Source: Azorinus chamasolen (taxonomy: Eukaryota; Mollusca; Bivalvia; Cardiida; Solecurtidae). From it: a stretch of 64,000 nt of DNA. This document shows, piece after piece, positions 1-10,504 of this stretch. The stretch is from assembly GCA_963576725.1 (NCBI GenBank), contig OY755237.1, positions 54,845,805 through 54,909,804 on the forward strand. The letters run 5' to 3'. How positions within the stretch are numbered: position 1 is the first letter of the stretch; every line of letters begins with the position of its first letter. A program made the translations under genes and the position numbers. The notes below the pieces were generated by a model, which saw only the letters and a list, made by a program, of their open reading frames with translations, was not told the origin of the DNA and did no database searches.

Positions 1-99
1 TTACTTTTCTACAGTTACTCTGTTTGCAGCTCAATCACTGATTACACTAGCGATAGATGGATCCAGTTGTTTCACTTAAAATATGTTTTTTTACATGCA

Positions 100-415
100 C
101 TTTACCACTGTATTTTCCATCACGGTTTTGTAGATTAGTCGGAGATGGGATACGTTTATTTATACTGTTTGTCTTTAAGGTTGGGTGCCCCTAAACCGGT
201 TTAACCCCAAGTGACATTTGTCACTAACCGTTCCAAGGCCATACTTCAATCTCCCCCCCCCCCTATTGTTTGTTATGTCTGTGTGTCTCTTTGTGTCTTT
301 TATATTCATGTACATTTGCAGTTTGTCATCGTGGTGCTGTTTGGGTGGTTGTGTATGCCGTGTTTCTTGACATGTACTTTGATGAATATAGCAGAAAATG
401 GCGGCGAAATAGAAT
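100..415 (+). repeat. Dispersed repeat E, copy 1
   Basis: About 320 bp that matches, in reverse complement, 15895-16215. Shared blocks include TTACCACTGT, TGTAGATTAGTCGGAGA, CCTAAACCGGTTTAA, TTTGTCACTAACCGTTCCAA and the T-rich stretch with GTCTTTTATATTCATGTAC. Shorter pieces recur at 41325-41405 and 56940-57110. Small open frames here (211-420, 270-512) fall wholly inside the repeat and are not genes. I see no transposase and cannot assign the family; a SINE or the 3' part of a LINE is possible. Confidence 0.75.
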
Positions 416-420
416 ATTAA

Positions 421-1486
421 CTTTATGTTTGCTTGTTTCTTTTCTGTTGACTCCGTTACATGTGGGGTTTACCTTGCTTTTCTCGGCAGCTTTATCGACA
501 AAGAACGTGTAGGTAGTTCGCTTATCACCTGTAAATGAAAGGAGATATCCATGATGGCCATATTACGCTCACCTGATTAATAAACAAAGCGATATATTGT
601 GTACATTTATCATTATTATTCAGACAGCTTTACACATTTCATTTTGATAAAGGTCATATACGGACCATTCCAATAAAGTTTTAATCAAATCAATTCTACA
701 GTTCCAGAGAAAATGTCGTGAGAAAAGTTTCATTGAATCTATATTTTGGTCCACCTTATTGATTCATTGAATGGATACCACATGACCAATTACGTAGTGG
801 CTTGGGAAATTGTTAAACAAAGTGTCAAAATACTTCTGCTAGTGTTAGTGAAAACATATCGAAGTGATATTTTGGGAATAGTGAAAATGGCAGACATTTT
901 CAGTTTGACCTCCGCAGCGCATGTGCACTTTTTTTATGTAAACAACCTCAATTTCACCCCTACATCGAAAACACACAGAGCATGGTTATGTAGTGATCAA
1001 GAATGATTTATATAAATCTGATTTTGAGGAATTTAACAGTTGTCTTTCGTATCGCGATATTCAGCTTCATTAAAGATGGACGTAGGCCCCAGAAATTTTT
1101 CTGTGCATGGGCAATATTTCATGCATAGAAGAACAACCGGGTAGATCCACCGACGTAACGCAAGCCATATGGAAGGCTCTTCATATTAAAATCCAAATCT
1201 CCAGGGCGGGCTTCGAGTCAATGCAATGAGGGACAGACGAAGATCATAACTACTTGGCCGCATCAGCCCCTGGTGTAGGAGGAGATCGTTTTAAAATCAT
1301 TTTAGCTCATGTCGACCGGGACGATGATAGGGGCTCAGATGTAAATAATTTGTACAAATCCATACAGTGGTTTAGCAGGAGATTCCGTTTGAAGCAAATG
1401 ATCATTCAAAGCTCGAGTTATATACAAATGAATAAAAGAAATATTCTAAAGGTGGATGCTCCTTCGAAAAAAAGTAGCATGATATA
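421..1486. other. No gene seen
   Basis: AT-rich sequence without a recognisable repeat or coding signal. The open frames at 746-1006 and 1254-1487 have no recognisable domain and no convincing splice or start context. Confidence 0.5.
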
Positions 1487-1568
1487 GAAAATTGCAGACT
1501 CAGTTTTATTGAGTCTGTTCATGAATAGTAATTATAAGTGCAACACTACTCACGTCCCCTAGCGCCGG
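1487..1568 (-). repeat. Dispersed repeat G, half cut by FB1
   Basis: GAAAATTGCAGACTC to CCCCTAGCGCCGG matches 5590-5668, 12189-12270 and, reversed, 57220-57320. At 57190-57260 the repeat runs on through GCACCGGC into TTATACGTTATTCAATTTTC. Here it stops at CCGG, where FB1 begins, and the missing flank (CCGGCATAACC then TATTCAATTTTCAAAAC) lies at 5533-5560, on the far side of FB1. Confidence 0.7.
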
Positions 1569-1929
1569 TGTAATGAGGAAAAGTGACCCCCGTAGTAGAT
1601 CGACCGGGAGTCGATTTTCAATATAGTACTATGACCCCCGGTCATAATACTATAACCGGGGGAGTCGTAGTACTATGAACCCCCATACATATAAAATTCT
1701 GACCCCTCATATAACAAAGTGACCTCCGTAGTAGATCGACTGGGGGTCGATTTACTATATAGTGCTATGACCCCCGGTTATAGTACAATGATCCCCTTAC
1801 GTATAAGAAACTGACCTCACATACGAGATAACAACCTGACTTTAAAATGTTTGCATAAACATGAAGTAAATTCCTTCTTGGTTATTATTATAAATGTCTC
1901 CAACAAATGTATATGGGGCGAATTATTTT

Positions 1930-2530
1930 TGCCAGAGTTGTCTTTCCGTCTGTCTGTCACAGATGGTGCGGCAAGCGTAACTCAAAAACTTCACAGGAAT
2001 GTTGCCCAGTATGAGTTGTTGGGTACCACCATATTTTTCAATTCCTTCTTTCTATAGTTTTGGATTTGTTGGTCCTGCCAAGTTGGACTTTGTCATAGTT
2101 TATTTGGAACTTTGAGCCACACATATCTCCGAATTTAATATTGCCAGAGTCTAGAAACTTCACAGGATCATTGCATAGCGTGAGTTGTTGTACACCTTTA
2201 TATTTTCAGTTTCTTCCCCGGATAATTTTAGAGTCATTGTCCCTGAATACATTAATGATAAACTTTGCACCACTCATAACTTTGAAACTAATGTGACTAG
2301 AGTCTTGAAATTTCACAGGCACGTTGCCCAATGTGAGTTATTTTGCATCTTTATAATTTCTGTTCCCTGTCCCTGTTTAATTTGGAGTTGTTGCTCCTGA
2401 CATGTTGAAATGTGTTGTAGTTTATAACGAACTTTGAGCTTCACATAACTCTTTTAGGGCTAGTCTTGAAACTTCACAGAAATGTTGCCCAGCATGAATT
2501 GTTTCGAACCTTTGTGATTTCCCTCCCCCA
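1930..2530 (+). repeat. Degenerate tandem repeat, ~120 bp
   Basis: About five diverged copies built around 'AACTTCACAGGAATGTTGCC' and 'GTGAGTTGTT', spaced roughly 110-130 bp (about 1990, 2160, 2310 and 2470). The same block from 2061 on recurs at 8784-9250 in duplication copy 2. The frames at 1851-2057 and 2185-2400 lie inside it and are not genes. Confidence 0.75.
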
Positions 2531-2739
2531 CCTGTCTGCTTGTCAGAACACCTATCATCAATCTGAACATATGTACATACAGAAACATGAAGAGATTTAA
2601 AAACAATACATGCCTCAACCCAATTTATGTAATAAAAATGAAGAATAATTCAGAGAAATAAGACCCTTTCATGAGGTTTCTGTCAAATCGAAAGTTCTAA
2701 ACCTAGGTAACTTTTCAGAAAAGCTAGGTACCTTTTCAG

Positions 2740-3180
2740 AAAATCATTAAGTTCAAGGACCATAACTCTGACAAAAATTATTCAACCAGACCCATATTTA
2801 AAGTTAAGCTGTACCTCATCTAGATTCAGCTTTATGTTAAATATGAAGTTAATATCTCCAACCACTTCCAAAGAAAGACCGGAAAATTGAAAATTTGATA
2901 AAAAATTAAAGTTCAAGGGCCATAACTCTGGCAAAAATTATTCAACCAGACTGAGATTGGGAATTAAGCTGTAAATCATCTAGAGTTAGCTTTATGCCAA
3001 ATATAAAGTTAATGTCTGCAACCACTTTCAAAAACAGTCTAGAAAATCCCAAATTTGAAGAAAAAAATTAAGTTCAAGGGCAATAACTCTGGAAATAATT
3101 ATTCAACCGGACTGAGATTGTATCATAAGCTGTAACTTATCTAGATTTAACTTTGTACTTAATATAGATATATTCTGAAA
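2740..3180 (+). repeat. Tandem repeat, ~165-172 bp, 2.5 copies
   Basis: Units open with AAGTTCAAGGGCCATAACTC, then ATTATTCAACCAGACTGAG, AAGCTGTA..TCATCTAGA, and end near TCCAACCACTT (starts about 2749, 2908 and 3070). It recurs at 9472-9960. Copy 1 lacks the final ~77 bp kept in copy 2 (GGGGAGATAACTCC). Confidence 0.8.
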
Positions 3181-3289
3181 AATAGCGGTCCGATCATAAT
3201 GGAAATATGCGGTGCACAGGTTTATATGGTCATATGGCTATACATGAACTTTCAACGAAATTGAAGCAAAACTGTAGAAGAAGAAGGCC

Positions 3290-3385
3290 GGACAAAATTG
3301 TGTCCTAGGACGGACAGACGGGCAGACAGACGGACAACCTGATTCCAGTATACCCCTCCCCCCAACTTCGTTGTGGGGGTATAAA
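3290..3385 (+). repeat. Dispersed repeat terminus with GGACGGACAGAC
   Basis: GACGGACAGACGGGCAGACA leads into a short hairpin, TATACCCCTCC..CAACTTCGTTG..GGGGGTATA. This looks like the defined end of a mollusc-type dispersed repeat whose body is the preceding 165-172 bp tandem units. It is repeated at about 10100-10185. Confidence 0.6.
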
Positions 3386-3390
3386 AACAT

Positions 3391-3700
3391 CCTTTGAAAA
3401 TGTCAAGGAACATATTTATAGATTGATAGATAATTTATGACATTAAACATTATTAGTGTTGCTTACCTTGATTCTCTTAAGACTTACATCGTAGCAAACA
3501 TATACCATTATGTATCTTCTTCAAAGCTCAGCAGGAGTCATCTATTTTTAAGTGATTGTTTCACACCATGTCAAGCTAACATAATGATCATTTGAATTGT
3601 GTGACTTGTGTCCTTTGATTTCCTAAAATGTTACTGCCCTGATAAGTTATATATTTGTTTAACTGGCTCAAAATGTGTTATATATCCCGAAATGAACATA
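3391..3700. other. No gene seen
   Basis: AT-rich sequence between the dispersed repeat end and the FB1 array; copied at about 10190-10500. Confidence 0.5.
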
Positions 3701-3704
3701 TAAC

Positions 3705-5265
3705 GACTCCCTTGCCAAAAATCATCCATGAAGGGGTAGGGTGGGGTCGATATATTATATAGTAATATGACCCCATGCCATTTTACTATAAAATATAGTG
3801 ACTCCCACTATGGGGTCGATAAATCACATAGTACTATGACCCCTGGCCGTTTTATTATAAAATATAGCGACTCCTTGTCAAACAAAATCCACCGGGGGGG
3901 GGGGGGGTCGATATATTATATAGTACTATTACTCCCACACCATTTTACTATAAAATATAGTGACTCCCTTGCCAAAATACACCCACTACGGGGTCGATAA
4001 ATCACATAGTACTATGACCCGAGGCCATTTTATTATAAAATATAGTGACTCCCTTGCCACAATACATGCACCAGGGGGAGGGGTTCGATATATAATATAG
4101 TGATATATATATATATATATATTAAAAATGACATGGGGTCATAGTTCTTTTAAATTTAATTATCGAACCCTCCATCGTGGATGTATTTTCACTATTTTGG
4201 CATGGGAGTCGTTACATTTTCTAGTAAGATGGCATGGGGTTCATAGTACTATATTATATATCGACCCCAATCGTGGATGTATTTTGGCAAGGGAGTCACT
4301 ATATTTCAAAGCTAAATTTCATGGGGGTCATAGTACTATAAAATATATCGACCCTCATCGTGGATGTATTTTGGTAAGGGCGTCGAAATATTTTCTAGTA
4401 AAATGGCACGGGGTCATATTACTATTTAATAAATCGACCCCATCGTTGATGTATTTTGGCAAGCGAGTCACTATATTTTATAGTAAAATGACCGGAGAGT
4501 CATAGTAATATATGATATATCAACCACATTGTTGGATGTATTTTTACACGGGAGTCACTATATTTTATTGTAAAATGGCATGGGGTCATATTACTATTAT
4601 AACATATACATCCCCATCGTGTGTGTATTTTGGCAAGGCAGTCACTATATTTTATAGTACAATGACATGGGGTCATAGTACTATAAAATGTATCGACCCC
4701 ACCGCTGGATGTACATTTGTGTATTTTGGCAAGGAAGTCACTATATTTTATAGTAAAAAGGCCTGGGGATCACAGTACTATATGACTTATCGGTTCCGTA
4801 GTGGATATATTTTTGTAAGGGATCGAGTCACTATATTTTATAGTAAAATGGCATGGATGCCATAGTACTATATAATATATCGACCCCCAATCATGGATGT
4901 ATTTTTGCAAGGGAGTTACTATATTTTATAGTGAAATCGCATGGGGTTCATGTTACTATATAATATATCGACCCCCTGGTAGATGTATTTTGGCAAGGGA
5001 GTCACCATATTTTATAGAAAAATAGCATGGGGGTCATAGTACTATATAGTATATCGACCCACGGTGGATGTACTTTGGCAAGGGAGTCACTATATTTTAT
5101 AGTAAAATGACAGTGGGTCATATATAGACCTCAGTGGGTCATATATAGACCTCTCGGTCGACCTACTGCGATAAAAAGAGTGGGTCACAATATTATAAAG
5201 GGGGTAATTTTACTAAGGCACGGGAGTCACTATACTTTATAGTAAAATGACCGAGATCAAAGTAC
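3705..5265. repeat. Opposed tandem arrays of FB1
   Basis: The unit is roughly 80-95 bp, containing GGATGTATTTTGGCAAGGGAGTC, ACTATATTTTATAGTAAAATGGCATGGGGTCATAGTACTATATAATATATCGACCCC in pieces. Units at 3705-4083 read in reverse (GACTCCCTTGCCAAAATACA) and those from 4128 on read forward. The switch sits at a (TA)n run, 4101-4121. Each unit carries the short palindrome TATATTTTATAGTAAAATG and the pair GGGGTC/GACCCC. Frames at 4128-4505 and 4512-4865 are translations of the array. Confidence 0.85.
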
Positions 5266-5272
5266 TATTTAA

Positions 5273-5478
5273 CTCTTTGCATGCTAAGAAATTTTTCGTC
5301 TGCAACAATTGTCGTCTGCTTCAATTCTTAAAATAAAATTTCTCTCATTTCTTTGCAGAAATATGGTCAAGGTGACAAACAGTTTGGATCCTGATGAGAC
5401 GCCGCATTATGCGACGTCTCATCTGGATCCGAACTGTTTGCATAAGTAATCACAGTTTCGCCGCTAGCGTGCGAAGAG
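5273..5478. mobile_element. MITE, group C, with TTAA target duplication
   Basis: A 206-bp insertion flanked by TTAA (5269-5272 and 5479-5482). Duplication copy 2 has one TTAA at the same place (12084-12087) and no element. Termini: CTCTTTGCATGCTA and, inverted, CTCTTCGCACGCTA. The centre is a hairpin of about 65 nt (5376-5441): ACAGTTTGGATCCTGATGAG, GACGCCGCAT / ATGCGACGTC and the return arm. Non-coding. TTAA choice and seamless empty site are typical of piggyBac-family mobilisation; the source transposase is not here. Confidence 0.9.
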
Positions 5479-5532
5479 TTAATAAATCGACCCCGGTCGA
5501 TCTACTACGGGGGTTCACTTTTCCTCATTACA

Positions 5533-5670
5533 CCGGCATAACCAGTATTCAATTTTCAAAACGTATGTAGCAATGCCAAAAGAGAAAATTGCAGACTCGG
5601 TTTTATTGAGTCTATTCATAAGTAGTAATTATAAGTGCAACACTACTCACACCCCCTGGCACTGGCATAA
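5533..5670 (-). repeat. Dispersed repeat G, right half plus a second copy
   Basis: CCGGCATAACC..TATTCAATTTTCAAAAC continues the repeat broken by FB1. It is followed by a further G unit, GAAAATTGCAGACTCGG to CACCCCCTGGCACTGGC. Duplicated at 12139-12276. Confidence 0.65.
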
Positions 5671-6157
5671 GACGATTTATATAAATATCATAAAGGGTCT
5701 CGTGTAGATCATTCCTGTGAAATGTCGTAATATCCGGACAGTTTGTTGCGAGAAGCTGACATTTAAAGAAATAATTGACGGCGGATTACGTACAACGGAC
5801 ACATGACGACCCAAAATAGCTCGCATTGACAAGCTGTGTCAGGTGGGCTAAAATAATTCCGTTTTTTTGTGGTAGATCCTAAATCCTAAACACCAGAAGC
5901 GTAACATGACTGAATTAAAATACAAATGTTTGAACGATAAGAAACTTTTGCAGGCAACATTTCCGTTACTTCATCTTCCATTTCTTCACAAATCAGTGTT
6001 TTAGTGTCAACACGTTAGATTGTACGAAGACGCATCTCTTTCTTTCTGAGTCCAGTCTGTTTTAAAGATCATCAAAAATTGTTCCATAGTGTTGGAAGCG
6101 TACATGTCAGTGTTGATCCTGATTTTGGACATACAATCTAGTAATTCAACATGTGGA
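5671..6157. other. No gene seen
   Basis: Unremarkable sequence, copied at about 12277-12764 in duplication copy 2. Confidence 0.4.
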
Positions 6158-6545
6158 TGGAGATAGAGAGAGAGAGGGGTAGAGGTAGGGAGAGGGATAA
6201 TGAAAGATAGACAGAGAAAGTAACAGAGACAGACAGAGACAGAGATACAGAGCGCAATAAAGACACAGAGAGAGACAGACAGACATGCAAACAGAGACAG
6301 AAACAGACAGGAGAAAGAGACAGAAAAAGACAGACATGAGAAAGAGACAGAAACAGACAGACATGAGACAAGAGACAGGCGACTGAGAGAGAGAAAAAGA
6401 GGGACAGAGACAGAGAGAGATAAAAAGATAGACAAAGAGAGGCAGAGACAGAGTAAGAGAGAGAGATGGAGAGAGAGAAATATAGAGATACGAAGAGAGT
6501 CAGACAAACAGACAGACAGAGACAGAGATAAATACAGATAAACAT
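6158..6545 (+). repeat. Polypurine GA/GACA microsatellite
   Basis: About 390 bp made almost only of GAGA, GACAGA and GAAA steps on the plus strand. The minus-strand frames with Leu/Ser runs (6007-6666, 6138-6545, 6146-6364) are translations of this tract in three frames and are not proteins. It abuts the donor site of the candidate exon at 6556-6714. Confidence 0.9.
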
Positions 6546-6555
6546 GTTTACCTAC

Positions 6556-6714
6556 CTCGGGACAGATCTGTTTCATTGCTTTTTCTAACAACCAATTGCA
6601 GAAAAGGGATGCCATCAGTAAGATCAATATAATAGGAAATTTGCCATCGTCGTTTTTGTAAACCATACTCGAATGTTGCCCGAAGGTTACATGTAAATGC
6701 AGTAGTTTCGTATC
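6556..6714 (-). CDS. Candidate internal exon, copy 1 (unknown gene)
   Basis: Read on the minus strand, the stretch is bounded by acceptor ATCCTTACAG/GATACG and donor CCCGAG/GTAGGTAAAC. It is 159 bp. In the frame with two bases before the first full codon it is open throughout and both introns are phase 1, as is common for extracellular modules. The peptide runs GYETTAFTCNLRATFEYG, then QKRRWQISYYIDLTDG and LQLVVRKSNETDLSRG. One Cys and one Trp about 17 residues apart could fit an Ig-like or other beta-sandwich strand pair, but this is guesswork. A second open frame exists across the same 159 bp. Copy 2 (13170-13328) differs by one base (Thr to Lys). I see no flanking exon, so a duplicated relic or chance match remains possible. 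Confidence 0.3.
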
Positions 6715-7099
6715 CTGTAAGGATGTAACACACAGTAAGGAGCTGAAATTTTTTCATTCATAAAACTGTCTTTTACTATAAAATGAGTCTTATATCAGAT
6801 GCTTATCTATGTTAATTATTGTCTTCTTCAATTGTATCTTGGAACATTTTTTATTCAGATTCCATTAAAGCTTTTGCGAAAGTATTGCCCAGAGCTAAAA
6901 TACTCTGGGAGCAAGTGGGGTCTACCGTGCACCCCGACCTATTTCTATCGGTACCAAATGTTCAGAAAAGTCTACTGTTTCAGAATCGCGAATGTACTCG
7001 AGTATAAATTCTTTCAGGCTATGTGTATCACCCCAGTTTTCCTAATGATGACAAAAACCTGCAAAATCGCCCAATTCACTGCAAGTTTTTATCATAAAC
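6715..7099. other. No firm gene; possible exon relic near 6860-7007
   Basis: A plus-strand frame after TTTTTATTCAG (from about 6861) reads DSIKAFAKVLPRAKILWEQV and onward to a stop near 7007. Composition looks protein-like, but there is no donor site I trust and no recognised domain. It is identical in copy 2 (13433-13621). Confidence 0.15.
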
Positions 7100-8125
7100 C
7101 TATAAAACTATTACCAAATTGAAGATAAAATATTGTGCTTTTGTTTTCAGCTATCTTTTGAAATTACCTTATTTGCGTAGTCATAAATATTAATGAGAAC
7201 ATAAAAAAACAGTAAAATCAAATATTGGAAATAACGTAATCCTTTCACTTTTATTTCCTACAAATATAAAAAAACAACTTCAGATGCAGTTTAACATGAT
7301 GACAAAATCCTCAGAAAACAAAATGTCCAATTTGAGGACCAAAGCATTATTTTTAAGTAACATTTTAACCGTTTCCATGGCAATCCCCAGTTTTTGTAAT
7401 GATGGTCCATATCTGCAAAATCGTTCATACAGCCAGTTTTTGTCTTAAACATTTAAAACTGGTACCAAATTCAAGATAAGACAATGTGCTTTTATGTCTA
7501 GCTATACCTTGAAATCGCCTTATTTGTATACTCAAGAATATTAATGAGAACATTAAAACGAGTAAAACATAATAATGTAAACTACTTTTTATCCTACCAA
7601 TATCAGAAAACAACTTCAAATGCAATTTAAAAGTATTACAAAATCCTCAGAAAACAAAATATCTAATTTCAGGACCAAAACATCAACTCAAGTACCGTTC
7701 TAACTATTTCCATAGTAACCATTCATTTACCTCTGTTCACACATATCTTTAGTCGACACCTACCTGCAAAAATATTCTATATCACAGAAAGTTTTTGTGC
7801 TAACTGTATAAAACTAGTACCGAATTCAAAAAGCTAAGACCTTGTGCTTTTGTTTAAAGGCAATACTTAGGAATTACTTTATTTTCATACACATGAATAT
7901 TAATGAGAACAATAAAAAAATAGTAAATAAAATACAGAAATAAAGTTAATCTCTCAATTTTTATCCTACCAATATCAGAAAACAGCTTCAAATGTAATTT
8001 AAATTTATGACAAAATACCCAGAAAGCAAAGTATCTGATTTGATAACCAAACATTGAACTGTAAGTGACATTGTATCTGTTTCAATAGTAACCCACCCTT
8101 TCATACATTTTGGAAAATTGACATC
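7100..8125 (+). repeat. Degenerate tandem repeat, ~340-370 bp, three copies
   Basis: Three diverged units starting near 7105, 7455 and 7808. Each holds AAACTA/GGTACCAAATTCAAGATAA, GTGCTTTTGTTTTCAGCTAT, AATATTAATGAGAACA, CCTACCAATATCAGAAAACA and a final CCATAGTAACC. Similar phrases are frequent in bivalve intergenic DNA. Duplicated at 13719-14725. Confidence 0.75.
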
Positions 8126-8780
8126 TACTTGAAATACTCCGCTAGATCACAGTTATTTTTAATGAATGATGAAATCAATTGTTACAAATGAGGCATTGCT
8201 GTAATAGTAAATATTACTTTTCTGATATGAACTAATTTGCACATGTATGAACATTCAGGATAACAGTAAACAGTAAAAGATGTTGAATTTTTCAAAGGAC
8301 ACCAGTCTTTCTCTTATCAAGCAAACAAAAATGCAAAATGTAGTATTAAGCTAAAGTTTTAAATGATCATTGAATATCACCAAGACTGTTATATAAATAA
8401 ATTTGGGTCACATTATATAGTATTGATTGTATTGATGGTAGTATTTCTGTTTCCTAGGCAACCGTTCTTACCTCATTGTGCATATTACAAAGTGTTTAAA
8501 TACTTGCAACATACAAATATATCGCGGCATACCTTGGCGATAATTATGGATGATATAAACATATACATGTAGTTGATGTATGTATCTTCATTCTTGTTTT
8601 ATTTTATACAAATTACCTCATTTGCATCCTCGTGAATATTGATATAGCTTGTATGATATTTTTACATTTTGGTGGTGAATAATTAAATTTTATGTCTAAA
8701 ATTAAACTGTCTAAAAATGCTAAAGGGTATGTACCGTAAACAGAGTAAAGGGTTAATCCCACTCTCTGCTTTACAACATC
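8126..8780. other. No gene seen
   Basis: AT-rich end of duplication copy 1; the open frame at 8363-8572 has no recognisable content. Copied at about 14740-15385. Confidence 0.4.
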
Positions 8781-8783
8781 TTT

Positions 8784-9250
8784 TGGATTTGTTAGTCCTG
8801 CCAAGTTGGACTTTGTCATAGTTTATTTGGAACTTTGAGCCACACATATCTCCGAATTTAATATTGCCAGAGTCTAGAAACTTCACAAGATCATTGCATA
8901 GCGTGAGTTGTTGTACACTTTTATATTTTCAGTTTCTTCCCCGGATAATTTTAGAGTCATTGTCCCTGAATACATTAATGATAAACTTTGCACCACTCAT
9001 AACTTTGAAACTAATGTGACTAGAGTCTTGAAATTTCACAGGCACGTTGCCCAATGTGAGTTATTTTGCATCTTTATAATTTCTGTTCCCTGTCCCTGTT
9101 TAATTTGGAGTTGTTGCTCCTGACATGTTGAAATGTGTTGTAGTTTATAACGAACTTTGAGCTTCACATAACTCTTTTAGGGCTAGTCTTGAAACTTCAC
9201 AGAAATGTTGCCCAGCATGAATTGTTTCGAACCTTTGTGATTTCCCTCCC
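8784..9250 (+). repeat. ~120-bp degenerate tandem repeat (copy 2 of 2061-2530)
   Basis: Same units as 2061-2530, with a few substitutions; the 71-codon frame at 8908-9123 is unchanged from 2185-2400 and is only repeat sequence. Confidence 0.75.
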
Positions 9251-9471
9251 CCACCTGTCTGCTTGTCAGAACACCTATCATCAATCTGAACATATGTACA
9301 TACAGAAACATGAAGAGATTTAAAAACAATACATGCCCCCAACCCAATTTATGTAATAAAAATGAAGAATAATTCAGAGAAATAAGACCCTTTCATGAGG
9401 TTTCTATCAAATCGAAAGTTCTAAAGCTAGGTACCTTTTCAGAAAAGCTAGGTACCTTTTCAGAAAATCAT

Positions 9472-9970
9472 TAAGTTCAAGGACCATAACTCTGACAAAA
9501 ATTATTCAACCAGACCCATATTTGAACTTAAGCTGTACCTCATCTAGATTCAGCTTTATGTCAAATATGAAGTTAATATCTCCAACCACTTCCAAAGAAA
9601 GACCGGAAAATTGAAAATTTGATAAAAAATTAAAGTTCAAGGGCCATAACTCTGGCAAAAATTATTCAACCAGACTGAGATTGGGAATTAAGCTGTAAAT
9701 CATCTAGAGTTAGCTTTATGCCAAATATAAAGTTAATGTCTGCAACCACTTTCAAAAACAGTCTAGAAAATCCCAAATTTGAAGAAAAAAATTAAGTTCA
9801 AGGGCAATAACTCTGGAAATAATTATTCAACCGGACTGAGATTGTATCATAAGCTGTAACTTATCTAGATTTAACTTTGTACTTAATATAGAGTTGATAT
9901 CTCTAGTCACTTCCATAAAAAGTCCAGAAAACCGGAAAACATTGGTAGGGGACTAAAAAGGGGAGATAAC
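9472..9970 (+). repeat. 165-172 bp tandem repeat (copy 2)
   Basis: Matches 2749-3180 but more complete at its end: GTTGATATCTCTAGTCACTT then GGGGAGATAACTCCTGAAAT are present here. Confidence 0.8.
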
Positions 9971-10504
9971 TCCTGAAATAGCGGTCCGATCATAATGGAA
10001 ATATGCGGTGCACAGGTTTATATGGTCATATGGCTATACATGAACTTTCAACGAAATTGAAGCAAAACTGTAGAAGAAGAAGGTCGGACAAAATTGTGTC
10101 CTAGGACGGACAGACGGACAGACAGACGGACAACCTGATTCCAGTATACCCCTCCCCCCAACTTCGTTGTGGGGGGGTATAAAAACATCCTTTGAAAATG
10201 TCAAGGAACATATTTATAGATTGATAGATAATTTATGACATTAAACATTATTAGTGTTGCTTACCTTGATTCTCTTAAGACTTACATCGTAGCAAACATA
10301 TACCATTATGTATCTTCTTCAAAGCTCAGCAGGAGTCATCTATTTTTAAGTGATTGTTTCACACCATGTCAAGCTAACATAATGATCATTTGAATTGTGT
10401 GACTTGTGTCCTTTGATTTCCTAAAATGTTACTGCCCTGATAAGTTATATATTTGTTTAACTGGCTCAAAATGTGTTATATATCCCGAAATGAACATATA
10501 ACGA

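Larger units (their letters stand above)
1569..5532. mobile_element. Foldback-like element FB1
   Basis: The ends are inverted: TGTAATGAGGAAAAGTGA at the left and the reverse complement TCACTTTTCCTCATTACA at the right. The match continues about 45 bp through GTAGTAGATCGACCGGG with small indels. CCGG flanks both sides (1565-1568 and 5533-5536), and the uninterrupted repeat G at about 57.2 kb has a single ACCGG at that point. Inside, the arms are tandem blocks of about 80-90 bp in opposite orientation (see 3705-5265). The left arm is interrupted by 1830-3700, which holds two other tandem repeats and is therefore probably inserted material. No coding capacity is seen. The segmental duplication starts inside the element, so copy 2 has only its inner part and right end (to 12138). 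Confidence 0.6.
2058..8780. repeat. Segmental tandem duplication, copy 1
   Basis: 6723 bp, nearly identical to 8781-15385. Both breakpoints share TTT: ATAGTTT/TGGATTT at 2058, CATCTTT/TGGATTT at 8781-8783 and CATCTTT/ACAG at 15383-15385. This fits a microhomology junction. Differences from copy 2: about 77 bp missing near 3170, a 210-bp MITE insertion at 5273-5482, 15 bp near 4590, 9 bp in the GA tract, and scattered substitutions. Confidence 0.9.

Noticed and set aside
4128..4865. Plus-strand frames of 117-125 codons (also 10928-11680)
   Set aside because: They are translations of the FB1 tandem array, with the same peptide phrases repeated per unit.
6007..6666. 219-codon minus-strand frame rich in Leu and Ser (also 12613-13280)
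   Set aside because: It is the translation of a polypurine GA/GACA tract; all three frames give similar low-complexity peptides.
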